DNA of 64,000 bases from Hemerocallis citrina (taxonomy: Eukaryota; Streptophyta; Magnoliopsida; Asparagales; Asphodelaceae), in the NCBI GenBank assembly GCA_017893485.1, contig JACEHZ010000589.1, forward strand, positions 1,428,501 to 1,492,500, given 5' to 3'. How positions within the stretch are numbered: the stretch's first letter is position 1; the number at the start of each line of letters is the position of its first letter. The notes beneath the pieces were generated by a model. That model saw only the letters and a list, made by a program, of their open reading frames with translations. It was not told the DNA's origin and searched no databases. Position numbers and translations under genes: made by a program. Below, in pieces: positions 1 to 13,600 of the stretch.

Positions 1-950
1 TATATTGATGATATGATTATTATTGTGGAGGACTCCACATGCATTGCATCTACTCAGAGATACCTTCATCAATAGTTTCATATGAAGGATCTTGGCCATC
101 TATGCTATTTTCTAGGCGTGGAGATTGCCATGGATCTCGGGGGATACTCCTTTCTCAGCATAAATACACATCAGACATTATCTCTGCTGCATGTCTCTCT
201 AACAGTCGATCAGCTGATATTTCCTTAGAGTTTCACGTGAAGCTTCGTCCCACAGATGGTGATGGTGAGCTCCTTCCCGTTCTCATTAGATACATGCAGA
301 TTGTTGATCAGTTTGTCTACTTATGCATGGCCAGACCCAATATTGCTCATGCAGTCAGTATTGTCAGCCACTTTATTTCATCTCCTAGATCATCAGTTCA
401 CTACAGTGATTTTTCGGATCCTCAGATATCTTCAAGGCACTATCACTCGCTCATTATTCATGGCTTCTACATCTAAACTGGAGTTTAGTGTATATATTGA
501 TTCATATTGGGCAGGTGATCCTACTACTAGACGGTCTACCATAAGTTTATATCTATTTTTTGGTGATTCGTTGATCTCATGACGAAGCAAGAAATATGCA
601 GTTGTTACATATTCTTCCACAGAAGCTGAGTACAGAGTGATGACAACTACTACTAGAGCGTGAGTCTCAGTTTGGTGGTTGTTATCAGATATGAGTGTCA
701 CTCTTACAGAAGCTATGAGCGAATTCCAATATTCCATATTACAAGCAATCTGGTCTTTCACGAGCGAACGAAGCATATAGAGATTGATTGCCACTATGTT
801 TGTGAGCGTTTTGAGGTATGGACCATTTCACTTCATTTTGTGATATCTTCACAGCAGAAATCATATTTTTCACCAAATCTCACACACTGTTCAGAGATTT
901 CGATACTTGGTGGGCAAACTCATACTGTTCGACCCACCGTGAGTTTGAGA
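1..950 (+). pseudogene. Ty1/copia reverse transcriptase-RNase H remnant, cut by window edge
   Basis: The sequence opens inside a copia reverse transcriptase: the first codons read YIDDM, the catalytic box. The homology then continues but hops between frames: SQHKYTSDIIS near 155-190, ARPNIAHAVS near 328-360, ILRYLQGT near 415-440, WAGDPTTRRST near 508-540, the RNase H box SSTEAEYR near 615-640, and FHERTKHIEIDCHYV near 752-800. The order is that of the C-terminal half of copia pol. At least three frame changes and in-frame stops show it is dead. The upstream half (gag, protease, integrase) lies outside the window. Identification is by recognised family motifs; decay is seen directly. Confidence 0.85.
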
Positions 951-955
951 CAGGG

Positions 956-1098
956 TGTTAGATATTATATTGGATATTTAGTCCCATATTGAAATATGTA
1001 TTAGTTTAGTATTTGCTTCCCTCCTACATATATGAGACATTGTATTCAATTATAATGCATCCAATAACTTTTTCCCAATCTCTCTGTTAACCTTAACA
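956..1098 (+). mobile_element. candidate short 3' LTR of the copia remnant
   Basis: Directly after the last recognisable RNase H residues the sequence reads TGTTAGATATTATATTGG and about 140 bp later ends in a TTAACA-like motif, giving the TGTTAG...TTAACA ends expected of a copia LTR. The matching 5' LTR is outside the window, so the right edge is uncertain. Confidence 0.45.
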
Positions 1099-2443
1099 AC
1101 TATATTGCTATTTCTGTACAAGTCACTGGGTTGGAGGTGCAGTCCATATGAGTGACTTGTATAAAAATAGTGCTTTGTGGACGAGTTATCTAGAAATCAA
1201 ACATTTTTGAATGACTTATATCCAACTTGTTCTTCAGCTAGTTTTGGATTACTGTATCTGTATGTCATGATATGTTTCAATCTTTTGATCTAAATTACCT
1301 TGAATCAGGCATTTCACTGCATCGGACTTCTGGTTATATTAGGGAAGAATATTTTGCATCTTATATTCTCCACAGAACGGAAAAGTGCGTAATTGAAAAG
1401 TTGGTATTTATTTAGCATGGGAATCAAAGCAGTGCATAAGGTGAGTATACTCCCTGAATATCCCATAGAAATGTATAATTCTCAAGTATATTTATCAATT
1501 ATGATATTTCTTTATTGATCATTATTTTGCCTTTACTGTTCATAATAGTGTTTTTTAGCTTCTTCTTTTGTTCCCCCAAATCTGAACTTAGTTTTGTGCA
1601 TTCATTTCATGAAACTTACAACATTTAACTTTGGTATTATAAATCAAATTCAAGTTCATCTCAAGATCTCTCAATAATTCTGAACGTTCAAGTTTAATCT
1701 AGAAAAAGTACACTGATATTGATGCATTAGTTTCATTACAGGCTAATTAAAGACTCGATAAATCTACCTTGCATAAAATATTCATTATTCTCTTTCAGAC
1801 TTTTGAAGTGTTTTATCTACATTTTCAAATGGTTTTATTCATTTCTTTTATTGTTTTAAAGGTTTAAAGTGATGTTTGGGATAGGTTAAAATAAGGAAAA
1901 GAAAATGTGGGGAAAAAATTAAGTAGAGAACTGGTAAAAAGATGATGTACTTAGCAATAGTTAATCTTATACTTTGTATGTGATAAGCTATACTATTCCT
2001 AACCATCTTTATCCTCTATCATATTAACTAAATTAAAGAAAAGGTCAACACCACATTTAGTCACCATATATAAACAATTGAAAAATACATGTACTTTTTC
2101 ATCAATTTGTTCTTCTTCTTCTTCTTCTTATCTTTCAGTTTACCATCAGTTGAGGTAATAGTGTAATATCTTCATCCATTATCAAGGATTTACAGCAGCA
2201 TATGCGATACATACAACTTAATATGACACCAACTTTGGTAGTATACAATGCTGCAAGCAAACTATATATTGCAACAACATATCTCAATATCATCATAAAA
2301 TGTAGAATTAGATATATACATGTGCTTTAACTGTTCATCAGGAATAATCTAATTCGGAAGTGTAAATACCAGCTAGGAGTAGAAGAAAATAGTTTTCGCT
2401 CTCTTTAAATGTAGACATTAATCTCTAGAATTGCTTTGGTTTA
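1099..2443. other. AT-rich intergenic DNA, no gene seen
   Basis: No open frame with recognisable protein similarity is visible on either strand. The only simple-sequence feature is a short TTC run near 2106-2130. Confidence 0.6.
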
Positions 2444-2799
2444 GAGCATCGCGTTTGCTAAATTTCCATATTATTCATAAAATAGCATCCGCGCCTCTGC
2501 ACTTGTTTGCTATTTATTCATATTTTGACATGTTCGCTACAGTAGATCGCTATATTTGAAAATAGATATGAGAATATGCATATTTGACAATAACTATATA
2601 TTTTGACATGTTCGCTACACGTTTGCACTCGCTTTTTTTTCTTTCTTTTCGTGAGACGGATCTTGAAGTTTTGTCCGATTATTTTTTATTTTTGAATGCT
2701 ATATTATAACATTTCACCACTACAATAAAGTCTAGTTTGCTATATATATAAAATACATTTTGCTATTTTTTAGCAATCACCCGTCACGACTGGATGCTC
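2444..2799. mobile_element. MITE, PIF/Harbinger-like (356 bp)
   Basis: The left end GAGCATCgcg and right end actGGATGCTC form a short terminal inverted repeat, flanked on both sides by TTA (2441-2443 and 2800-2802), the usual Harbinger target duplication. The same terminal type is found in the better-preserved element at 14975-15648. No coding capacity. The class is inferred from TIR plus TTA. Confidence 0.6.
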
Positions 2800-3084
2800 T
2801 TATAGCTTATTCGTATTCCAAGCTATCAAGATAAAGCTGTAGCTAAAGGACATGAAGCCTATACATTTTTCTAAAATTTATTAATTACAAATAAAATAAT
2901 ATTTCAATGGTCTTTCTCTCTCTTATTTCAATAATAGTTAGGGTTAGTAGTATTAAGATTCCCTCTGCTTGATTAATGAGGATCCATCAGTCCAAATTAC
3001 AATTATAAAATTTCGAAAGTAACAGTACATTTCCACAATTTTCCAAGCTAGTCTAGTAGGTACAAAAGAAAGTACATCTTACAT

Positions 3085-3860
3085 ATCTATCCCTACCAAA
3101 TGTTGTATTTTCATATTTATCCTTTACAATTTCATATCTACATATTTGTCCCTTACTGTGTACGACTTGCCGTATTTTATCCTGCATATAAGTTTTTTTC
3201 CTATAACTTAATCATGATGCTCTTAACTTACATGAACGGTAACTTATCCCGCTCTCTTTGTCTTCCAAATTACTCTCCCCCTAAACTAACTATTCTAAAT
3301 TCTAAAGACTAAACATCATAACTTCAAGCTAAACTACTATTGGTGATGATTGTATTATATGATCAATGATTTTATAAGGTCGAAAATTTAGAGAAGACAC
3401 TCGGATTGGTTGCTAGCTTGAATATGTTAAAGATCTCATCGTGTCTTTGTTTATGACCATCCCTTTGATTTATGGCATACTCCAACTTTAAAGTTATATT
3501 TAGTAGGAATTTTGATAAAGAACAATGCATTAAGTAAAACGTTTATTTTAAATGAAAGAGAAAAAAATCTGTTGAGAGATAACATTGGTATTTTGAACGG
3601 GATAACATTGATATTTTGAACCAAAACACCTTTGTTGTGTGGAGAATAACATAACATTTCATCTATTTCACAAAAAGAAAACATAGTAATTCATCGTTAA
3701 TTGATGATAGAGGGACTAAACCATTAAAAAATGGGTGAGCACTTAACACCACAATTTCAATTTTGCCAGGGGCACACATACAAAAAACAAATTTGTTAGG
3801 GATGAATACGAAAGATGGTATTTTGTAGGGACATGTACCAAAAAACAAAAGATCCTAAAC
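3085..3860. repeat. possible MULE-like element with long degenerate inverted arms
   Basis: The stretch around 3085-3170 (repeated phrases such as CTATCCCTACCAAA and TTTATCCTTTACAA) resembles the reverse complement of 3765-3845 (TCATCCCTAACAAA, TGTCCCTACAAAA). By eye identity is about two thirds. Ends and target duplication could not be fixed, so this is tentative. Confidence 0.25.
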
Positions 3861-3914
3861 GAAAAAAATATTACTGTTCTGAAACAGGGGTACCCAACTA
3901 ATTTTCCCATCCTA

Positions 3915-4437
3915 AGTTCTCCTTTCTTTTGCCCTACTGGGCCACTTTTTGAAACTATTTGCGTTTTTTGGTTAGTTACCAAATTATTAACGCTTATGGG
4001 GCCATGTCAGCAGAGGCCGCATCTCCTATTAGCAGCCTCTTTCTTTAAGAGATCGCTAATAAGAATAGCGGTATCTCGTTTAATTTGTTTTCTATTGCTA
4101 TTCAGATTACCAACAACGGCAAATGTGAAGTTGCTAATCAGAATAACGATCTTATATAAATTGTATTGAGATACTTAGCAAAATCTAAAAAAGTTTTTGC
4201 TCTTAAAAAAAAACAATCAAAATTTTGAAACTGAGATCGTTACTAGTAATCACAAGTGGGGCTCCCATAAGTTAGCAAAAACAAAGTGGGGCTCCCAAAA
4301 ATTTCTAAAGGATCAGTAATAAAAATAGCAGTCGTTGCTGATGTGGCAACAACTAGCCCACAAGTGCTAGTAATTTGGGAAGTGGTATAAAATTGCAAAT
4401 AGTTTCAAAATGTGGCCTAGTACGGTAAAAATTTCGT
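3915..4437. mobile_element. MULE-like MITE with long imperfect terminal inverted repeats
   Basis: The left arm near 3930-4015 (GGGCCACTTTTTGAAACTAT, then TTTGC, later TTACCAAATTATTAACGC) is matched on the opposite strand by the right arm near 4345-4430 (GCAAATAGTTTCAAAATGTG, then GCC). The arms are roughly 85 bp and imperfect; the centre has no coding capacity. Long arms and lack of genes suggest a Mutator-type foldback element. It ends within about 20 bp of the presumed transcribed leader of the bZIP gene. Confidence 0.65.
4386..4392 (+). promoter_or_regulatory. candidate TATA box for the bZIP gene, inside a MITE arm
   Basis: TATAAAA lies 232 bp upstream of the chosen ATG, at a distance that would fit a leader starting near 4420. 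It sits in the right arm of the MULE-like element; the left arm does not have it at the equivalent place. Promoter function is inferred from position only. Confidence 0.4.
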
Positions 4438-4588
4438 TCCCCCTCTCCTTTTGTGATTTCCTCATTTCCCCATTTCCATTATAGGGTTTTATTTATCGCC
4501 CTAAAAATCTACTTTCCAACACAATCATCACCATCTAGGGTTTCGAAATTGACTCCACAATTCCATCCAATTCCCTTAGCTTCAGATC

Positions 4589-4600
4589 ATGAATCTATAA
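4589..4600 (+). promoter_or_regulatory. minimal upstream ORF in the bZIP leader
   Basis: ATG AAT CTA TAA, a three-residue upstream ORF, ends 23 bp before the main ATG at 4624. It would only matter if the leader starts upstream of 4589, which the TATA position suggests. Confidence 0.4.
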
Positions 4601-4623
4601 TACTCGAATTAGGGTTTATACTC

Positions 4624-7600
4624 ATGGGTAACAGTTCGCCCGACGCGCCACCAAAGGCGCCCAAATCATCCAATCCATCTCAGGTGAGTTAGGGTTTTTT
4701 CTCCATCTTAAAATGTTCAATTTCGATTAATGAAAAAGTTTGGATCTTTTTAGGGTTTTCTTCATCTTAAAATGCTCAATTTCGAATTTTGAATGAAAAA
4801 GATTGGATCTTTATTTAGGACCAACCCCCAGCCTCCAGCTCAGCACCTGCAGCTGCAGCATACCCAGAATGGGCCAGCTTTCAGGTAATTGGTGCCATTA
4901 TTATAATGAATTTTAACAAATTTTTGTGGGTTTTTTAAATAGGGAAATTGATGATTGTATGAAACCGAAATTTGGATTGTAGGCGTATTCGCCAGTTCCC
5001 CATGGGTTCTTTCCTTCGCCTGTTGGGTCGAGCCCCCAAGCGCATCCTTACATGTGGGGACCTCAGGTGATTATTCTGTTAGTATCAATTGTTTATTATT
5101 CTGTAGATGTGATTGTGTTAGGGGAAATTGGTTTCAATTGAGAGAACTAGTTGAGATGGTTTGGGCTGAGATGGGTTGGGTGTGTGCAAAGAGTGATCGG
5201 AATTTAGTGAGTGAATGAAAGAGTATGGGCATAAATTAGATGAGAAGAAGCACATATTTTGCTGCCCACAATGATTTGGAATAAATGTTTTGTTGTTTTT
5301 TGTTGTTGTTGTTGACTTATAATTCAACCTTCATTTGAAATAAAACAAATAAAAATAATTTTTTTCAAGGACTTGTTATTGATAGAGGCCAAAGCGTAGA
5401 ACTTTTTTGATTTTGGGAAGTATCGATGGTAGTATAGTGGCCACCTTCATGAATAATGAAGTTGATGTTGAAAAGGGGCAGCGAATTTTTTTTAGCAAAG
5501 AGACTAGTGGGCATTCATGAATTATCCTTATTATTATTATTTTGTTCTTCCAGCACATGATGCCTTATGGGACACCACCACCCTATGTCATGTATCCTCC
5601 TGGAGGGATATATGCGCATCCATCTGTTCCACCGGTAATATGCTTATTTCAGACTTCCTTTTTTCTCAGCGTGTTTTGCAATTTAGAATGCCACTAACAA
5701 ATTGCTCTATCCTTTTAACATTTGACTAGGGGTCACTCCCATTTAGTCCTTATGCTATGCCTTCTACAAATGTTGAGGTCTCTGTGAGTGACTTGCTTAG
5801 ACACAGTATTGAATGATTTATGTAATATAACATATTGTGCATAAAGTTAGTTAAATATGACATAAACTCCTGTTTATGATAGGTTGCACCGCCTGGTGGT
5901 GTGGAAGTGGATGGTAAGTCACCTGACGGGAAGGAAAGAAGTCCCCTTAAGAGCTCAAAAGGAAGCTTGGGGAGTTTGAATATGATTACAGGAAAGAACA
6001 ACAATGATGCTGGAAAAACATCCGGTGCATCGGCCAATGGAGGCTTTTCGCAAAGGTGCATGCACGAAGAATTTCATGGTTGTTCCATACTTGTATTGCT
6101 AATTTTATTTTGAAGTAAAGCTTCTTTTTTTTTTGCAGTGGTGAAAGTGGAAGTGAAGCTTCAAGTGAAGGAAGTGATGCCAATTCACAAAATGTAAGAA
6201 CTAGTTTACTTGATTCAGTTGACTGTTTTGCTTGGTAGTTTAGAATTTTCTGAAATTTAAGAGCTCTAGCACAAAATATTCATTGATTATGCTTGGAGAA
6301 AAAAATGTTTTAGGATTTTTTTTAGCACAAACAAATCTATGGTGGAGCTGTACCTGTGTCAAACACTTATCTGATTTCGAAACTTCATGGACCCTCCCTG
6401 GGCCTGGGCCCGACACTTGAGATATATGTCTTGAAGTTTTATAATTTATCTTTATGTGTGGGGACACTTCTTGGTTGCTTCGTGAGCACATTGTCAATAA
6501 TTTTGAAACACTTCTTCACACATTTTATATTAGGGAACTATTATTACTTTTGTATAGACTCTGAAGCTTATCAAATTTGGCGATTCTACATGTACTAATA
6601 GTCCATTATACTACTTTTTTCTTTCTATGCTCTATGGATGTCATATTTTGATTATGTAGGTCATAGTTATATTGCTTGATGTCATTTGGACTAAATGTAT
6701 GCACAGTGTGATGTATAATGTTACGGTGTACAATGTTATAGCGAAGTCCTCGAGACTTCGTTTTTATTAGAAATTTTCTGTGACCTGCAGATTTACTTGT
6801 TTTATGTTCTTTACCTGTGTCTTGATATCAATGTTTTCTCACTGTTCTTTTTGCATTTCATTGAAGTATTTGGAACATGATAGCAAATTTAAGTTTAGAT
6901 TATTTGTTTGCATATTTATAAGTAAATGTTGGTTGTATTTCTGTTACATGTTCATATCTCAATACGTGACTCGATGTAGTGATTATTTATACTGCAAGTC
7001 TGTTGTCCATATGAATTATCTTCGTTAGTTTTTTAATTTTTAATTTTTTAGTTTTTAACGATAGTTGAGAGCATCTTTTGTATTGATATGCAACTTAAGC
7101 TAACTTTCAGAAGGATATTTACTTTAAAGAAAAGAATATAGCAGAAGTGCTCTTTTGGAGTAAAAATGTGATAGCAATGTTGTTGTACTTTTGCCCATAG
7201 TCTTCTGTCGGTTAGTAGAAACCATATAGTCATATTTTTCATGGAATTAATAATTTCACTACAGCATAGGGCTGTGGCTAAGGCTTTTTCGAGCAGATGC
7301 TAAAGCATAAAAAAAACACCAATCCCGTTTTTCGAATTTTTTTTTATATGTATTTTGTTACTGCAAAGAAAAAAATTAGAAAATCAAGGAAATATGGAAC
7401 TATTAAACTATAATGACATTAGATGATTATATAATAACTACTAATGCAACTATATTTAATTATAAAGACAGAAAAAGAACTAAAAAGACAGCAAAGATGG
7501 ATAATAATTGATTAATACTATTTAGACTGACTTTGCAATCAAGCAACAATTATCAAGAGCAAACAATGACGAAACAAGATTTAGAAAGCTAACATAGAAA

Positions 7601-10600
7601 AATAATGAATTATTACATGCATCAGAAATATCCATCTCCGAACAGCGGCTAGTGTGAGGACTCATGGAGGCATGTGAAGACTTAGTTTGAGGTGCACTAA
7701 TTAGTGGAGACTATGAGAGGACAAAGAAGAGCACGGCAGATTGAGAGAAGCTAGTTTTTACTACGTTTTCGAGGTTGACGAGAGCACAAAAAAGTCTGAT
7801 GGGAGTGGAAGAAAAAAGGTAGACGGAGATTGAAGAGGCAGAGGATAGGAGAATTATTGAGACAGGCGGAGAGATAATGGTGGATTAGTGGGTAATGTTT
7901 ATGTTTTAAAAGAACTTTTTGTGGTAAGTTTTCAGGTCAGTAGTAAAAGTGAGTAAACACATTTAAAATGTTATTTCAGAAAAAAATGTTCCTAATGTTT
8001 TTGTTTTATTTTTTGGTAAGCTGCTAAAATCCACTAGTGACCTGATTTGACTGGTTTTGTTGGCTCTTATTTCATTTATTTATTTATTTATTAAAATGTT
8101 GATAACCGCTTAAAGGAAAGCGATTAAGGGCCAAAAGTGCTGAGGAGTGTTACAAGTTGCAACCTTGCATGTTGTCCAACTTGTTTTCAGATTAGAGACA
8201 TTCGTCTGTTTCCTTTTTTAAATTCTTAGCGCCACCGTCTAATCTACACCTTTGACCTATATCTTTCATTTGATATCACTGTGTCCGTGTATTGGGTGCC
8301 GACTTATGAATCTTTTCATTTCCTTTAAAGCTTTAAGCTATCATGTGGCTAAACTATAATTATTTGATTTTTGGGTAGGATTCTCAAGCAAAGACATCTG
8401 GAGGGCAAGACTCCTATGACGGTGGGAAATACATTCATTTTTAAGCTTCGTAGTTTCAAATCCTTTTTTTGTTTTTGTTTAGTAACATATAATGTTCCAA
8501 GCAGAGGGGACCCAAAATGGTAATCGTGCAAGTAGTTCTCGCAATGGAGTTACTCGTACTCCATCACAATCCATGCTGAACCAAGCCATTCCGATCATAC
8601 CTATGCCTGGAACTGTTGCAGGTCCCACCACAAACTTAAATATCGGTATGGACTACTGGCCTGCTACAGCTCCAACACCAATCCCTCCAATACGTGCTAA
8701 GGCTGCGGGCGGTTCAGTCAGTGGAGCTATGGTTCCTGGCGCTCCATCAGAATGGATACAGGTATCCTCATTAACTTGTAATCAATTGTTTAAAGGATGT
8801 ATTAAAGTAAACTGCATTGTAATGCCAGGTTAAACTTTTCACATCTTTCTTAGTGCCCTTGCAATCTCATGATGTGCTTAAATGGTTGATTAACAGATTT
8901 GGTTGATTAGGGGAACTTTCAATTGTAACATTAAGATTAATTTTGACATGAATTTTATTCTCACTGTCTACTTGGTAGTGGTGTTCACTGTTCACACCTA
9001 AGCAGGTTTGCCTACTTGGTAGGAGTGTTCACACCTTAGAAGGTTTGACCAACCCGATTCCCAACCCAAAAAAAGAGGACCGTTTTGGATATTTAAAAAT
9101 TAAATGGAATTAATAAACCTGATTTCTACTTCCCCCCCAAACCCTGCAAACCCTATTTGTTTAGTAAATTTATACATCTTTTAAAGAAAATTATACTTAT
9201 ATACTGATTTTTCTATATATGTACAAAATAAGATAAGGAAATGTGCCCTTTTTTATTTTTAGGAATATCATATTTTTAAGAAATTAAATTATTATATAGT
9301 CTCTAGAGTAAGGAACAAAAAAGAACAATTAACTTACAGATCTTAACCCACTCAAATCTGTTTGATAGAGGAAGAAAACCTAACCTAAACCCGAATCTTC
9401 CCAAAACCTGATGTGTGTTATAAGATTCATAATTAAACGGCCAGTAGTTTTTCGTCGGTAGAAATGTACAAAACTGCCCTTATTTTGCCTATGCTCAATC
9501 CTACCTGTACAAATGCTATAATTTATGGAATTCTTTTCGTATGTTTTGCCATATACTTGTATAATGTGAATATACCAATATGGTCACAGTTGCACTCAGT
9601 TTAATTCTTTATATCTCAAATTCTGAATGAGTTATTTTCTGCTTTTCTTTTTGAAAACTCCACTTGGGGATTTTTCTCCTTATTTTGGGTCTTTTTTTCT
9701 TGCTTTTCTTAATGCTCAGGATGAGAGAGAACTTAAAAGGCAGAGAAGAAAACAATCAAACCGTGAATCTGCACGTCGCTCTAGGTTACGCAAGCAGGTA
9801 TGGGTCCAATCCAGGGATGACATCTCATAAATTATTTAGCATCGGAGATGTGCACTTACGACCTCATCATCTCTGGCAAATCAAAATGATGAAGCTGTTA
9901 CTATTATTTAGATAAAAGCATATTCATTACTAGTAGTTATCATGGGTTTCAGGCTGAGTGTGAAGAGCTTGCTCAGCGTGTTGAGGATTTGAAACGGGAA
10001 AATGCTTCTTTAGTAGCTGAGTTAAGCCAAATTAGGAAGGAGTACGATCAACTTCTTTCCCAAAACACCTCTCTAAAGGTAATGATGTTTCCAGATTTGT
10101 AATTTACTGATCTGCTTATCTCAGCACCCATCATCATAATTGGAAAAAAAGAAGGTAGCTTAGTGCAAAGAATTTCATTCATTGTGCTTTCAAACCAAAA
10201 CAAGAAAATCCTGTGTCATTCCTTATAGCAGTGAGTGAGCAAGAAATAGGCTTGTGGGCATTTCTGTTGTCGTTTTATTTCTTTGTTTATTCAAACTATG
10301 TATACTTGACCTAATCAGTGTGTACCATTTGATGGTGTTATAGTAGTTGATCCTTGCAATATTAGCAGTTAATTATTGTGAATTGCTGCAAATTACCAAC
10401 CTGAGTTGTGTGGCTCTTTCCTCTCTACAATTGGAAGTATATGCATGATCCTCTATTAATGTTCCAGATTGAATTCTATTGGCCTTTTCGAACTTTAGAA
10501 TTACTTGACCACAAGTGCCTAGAGATTGATTACTTTATGAAAAAAACAGATATATGAAAAAAACTCAATATTGACCGACTGAATAAATGATTTTGCCATC

Positions 10601-13600
10601 GTCTGCTTGATTTACTTATCTAATCTTTTGTACAAATGCATCCAAACTATTCTTAGAAAGTCAAAATAACAACAACAACAAAGCCTTTTTCCCAACTAGC
10701 GGGGGTCTGCAGCTGCTACATAAATGATGGTTTTCCATTATGCTCAGTTTAGCGCAGTATGTTTTGTAAGATCACAAGCTATCATATATTTTCTTACACT
10801 TTCCACCCAAGTAAGTTTAGGTCTTCCCTAAACTCTACCCTCAATATTTATCAAATCACTCTTTCTAACCGGAGCACTACTAGGTCTACGTGTGACATGT
10901 CCAAACCATTTCAAGCGATTCTCTCTTAATTTATCTTGAATAGGAGTTACCTTTACCATGTCTTGTATATGCTCATTTCTAATTCTATCATTCCTGATTT
11001 TACACATTCATCTTAGCATCCTCATCTCCGCCATACTCATTTTTTGAACATGTTTCTTGGTTGCCCAACACTTTGCTTTATACATTATTGTTGGTTTAAC
11101 AGCCGTCCAATAGATTTTTTCTTCAATTTCAAATGTATATGTTTGTCACACAAAATACCACTAGCGCTTCTCCACTTAAGTCACTCTGCTTGAATCCTTT
11201 GTATAACATCTTCACAAATCTTCCATCTCTTTGTTTAATCAAGCCTAAATATCGAAAATTGTCTCGCTTAGGTATCTCTTGACCATCAAGCTTTACTACT
11301 TCCTCACTTGCTTTCCGCATGTCGCTAAAATTACACTCCATATACTCGTTTTAGTTCTGCTTATTCTATAGCTTATGGCTTCCGAAGTTTCTCCTTACAA
11401 TTTTGATTTCGCATTGATTCCTGCTCTAGTCTTGTCCATTAAGATGACGTCACCGACAAAAAGCATACACCAAAACACTTCATCTTCTCGCTTCAATTCA
11501 TCCTTCGCCAAAGAAAACAAGGGCTTAAGGCCGAACTTTTGTGTAAACCTAGTGTAATAGCATATTCACTACTCTCTCCTGTGGTTGTTCTAAGTGTGGT
11601 TATTGTCCCTTCATACATATCCTTAATTACCTCAATATACCGTATAGTAAATCTTTTGTTATTTAACACCCAACACAATGTTTCTCTAGGGACTTTATCA
11701 TAAACTTTTTCTAGATCTATAAACATCATATGTAGATTTTTTTTGTTCTCTCTATATTAAGAAAGATCTACATATGGTGTTTATAGATGTATGTGAGATC
11801 TTTGTTTACATATGGTCAAAATAATATTCATAATAAACCCTTATTTCAGTTTGATATATACAAGTCTTTACCTAGTTAACTTACTTAAACCATGTATGTG
11901 AGACCTATATTTAATCAAACATATCTTCTCATCAAGACTTTTATGGTCCAAAATTTTTAAGCCATAAGAGTGAAACGTTGCCAAATTTTACTTACACGGT
12001 CGAAGTTTTGCTTAGTTTTTCCACGTAAATAAATTATGCCAACTTTTGGTAATATGTATGAAACTAGAAAGTTTTGCTGTTAAACTAAAGACTGGTCTTA
12101 CATGATTTATGAATTTGTGATGTTATATTAATGAAGTTTGTCATGTTACTCACCTTTTTAAGTACAGATGATATTAATAATTAAAAAGAAAATTCATTGA
12201 AATATTTTTCATTTTTATTTTTGAAAGTCCTATATATAAAAATAAAGGAGATATACAAAGTTGCTCAAACTACTGAGGGATTAAATTAATGAGTCATACG
12301 ATCAATATTTGGGATAGTGTCCGAACATAGACTGAGACCAGAAACTACAGTGTTTGAGAATCAATTTGGATTTATGCCTGGGAGGTCAACAATGTAAGCA
12401 ATTTATGTACTGAGGAGACTTATGATATGGTTTTTATAGATCTAGAATAAACATATGATAAAGTCTCTAGAGACATAGTATTGTGGGTGTTAAATAATAA
12501 AAGAGTAACTATTCAGTATATTGAGGTAATTAAGGATATGTATGAAGTGGTAACGACCACAATTAGAACAAGCACATGAGAGACAAGTGATTTTCCTATT
12601 ATAGTAGGTTTACACCAAGGTTCGGCTTTAAGCCCCTGCCTCTTTACTTTGGTTATGAATGAATTGACACGAGAAATACAAGATGAGGTGCCTTGGTGTA
12701 TGCATTTTGCCAATGACGTCGTTTTAGTGAACAAGACTAGAGCAGAAGTCAATGTTAAATTAGAATTGTGAAGAGAAACTTTGGAAGCTAGAGGTTTTAG
12801 GATTAGCAGAACTAAAACAGAGTATATGAAGTATAATTTTAGTGATATTCAGAACACAACTGAGGAAGTAGTGAAGCTTGATGGTCAAGAGATACCTAAA
12901 AGAGACCGTTTATGATATTTAGGCTCGGTTATACAAAAAGATGGGGCGATTTGTGAAGCTGTTATACATAGGATCCAAACAGGATGGCTTAAGTTGAGAA
13001 GTGTCAGTGGTGTTTTGTGTGACAAACGTATACTTTTGAAGTTGAAGAAAATTTTTTATAGGATGGCTGTTAGACCAGCAATGATGTATGGAGTAGAGTG
13101 TTGGGCAACAAAGAAACAACATTTCCAAAAAAAATGAGTGTAACGGAGATGAGGATGCTAAGATGGATGTGCGGTAAAACAAGAAAGGTAGCTCAAATCC
13201 AAGATAAGTTGAGAGAGAATCGCCTCAGGTGGTTTGGATATGTCACACGTAGACCTAGTAGTGCTCCCGTTAGAAAGAGTGATTTGATAAGTATTAAGGG
13301 TAGAGTTAGGGGTAGAAGAAGACCGAAACTAACTTGAGTGGAAACGGTGAGAAAATATATGATAGCTTGTGACCTTACAGAAGATATTGCGCTAAACGTA
13401 GCAGAATGGAAAATCAGGATTCGTGTAGCCGACCCCCAGCTAGTTGGGAAAACGGGTTTGTTGTTGTTGTTGTAAAGTCCTCTCTCTCAAATCCATACTT
13501 CACTTTTATTTTTGAAAGCCCTTTTATGTCTTAATTTTAATTGAAAATAAAAGTTCATGTAGCTTAGGTTATTTATTATTTAATGTCAGCAAGTCTTTTC

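Noticed and set aside
9627..9915. Two ORFs covering the basic-region exon
   Set aside because: They run from intron through exon 10 and past its donor; the exon is better explained by GT-AG boundaries 9720-9797.
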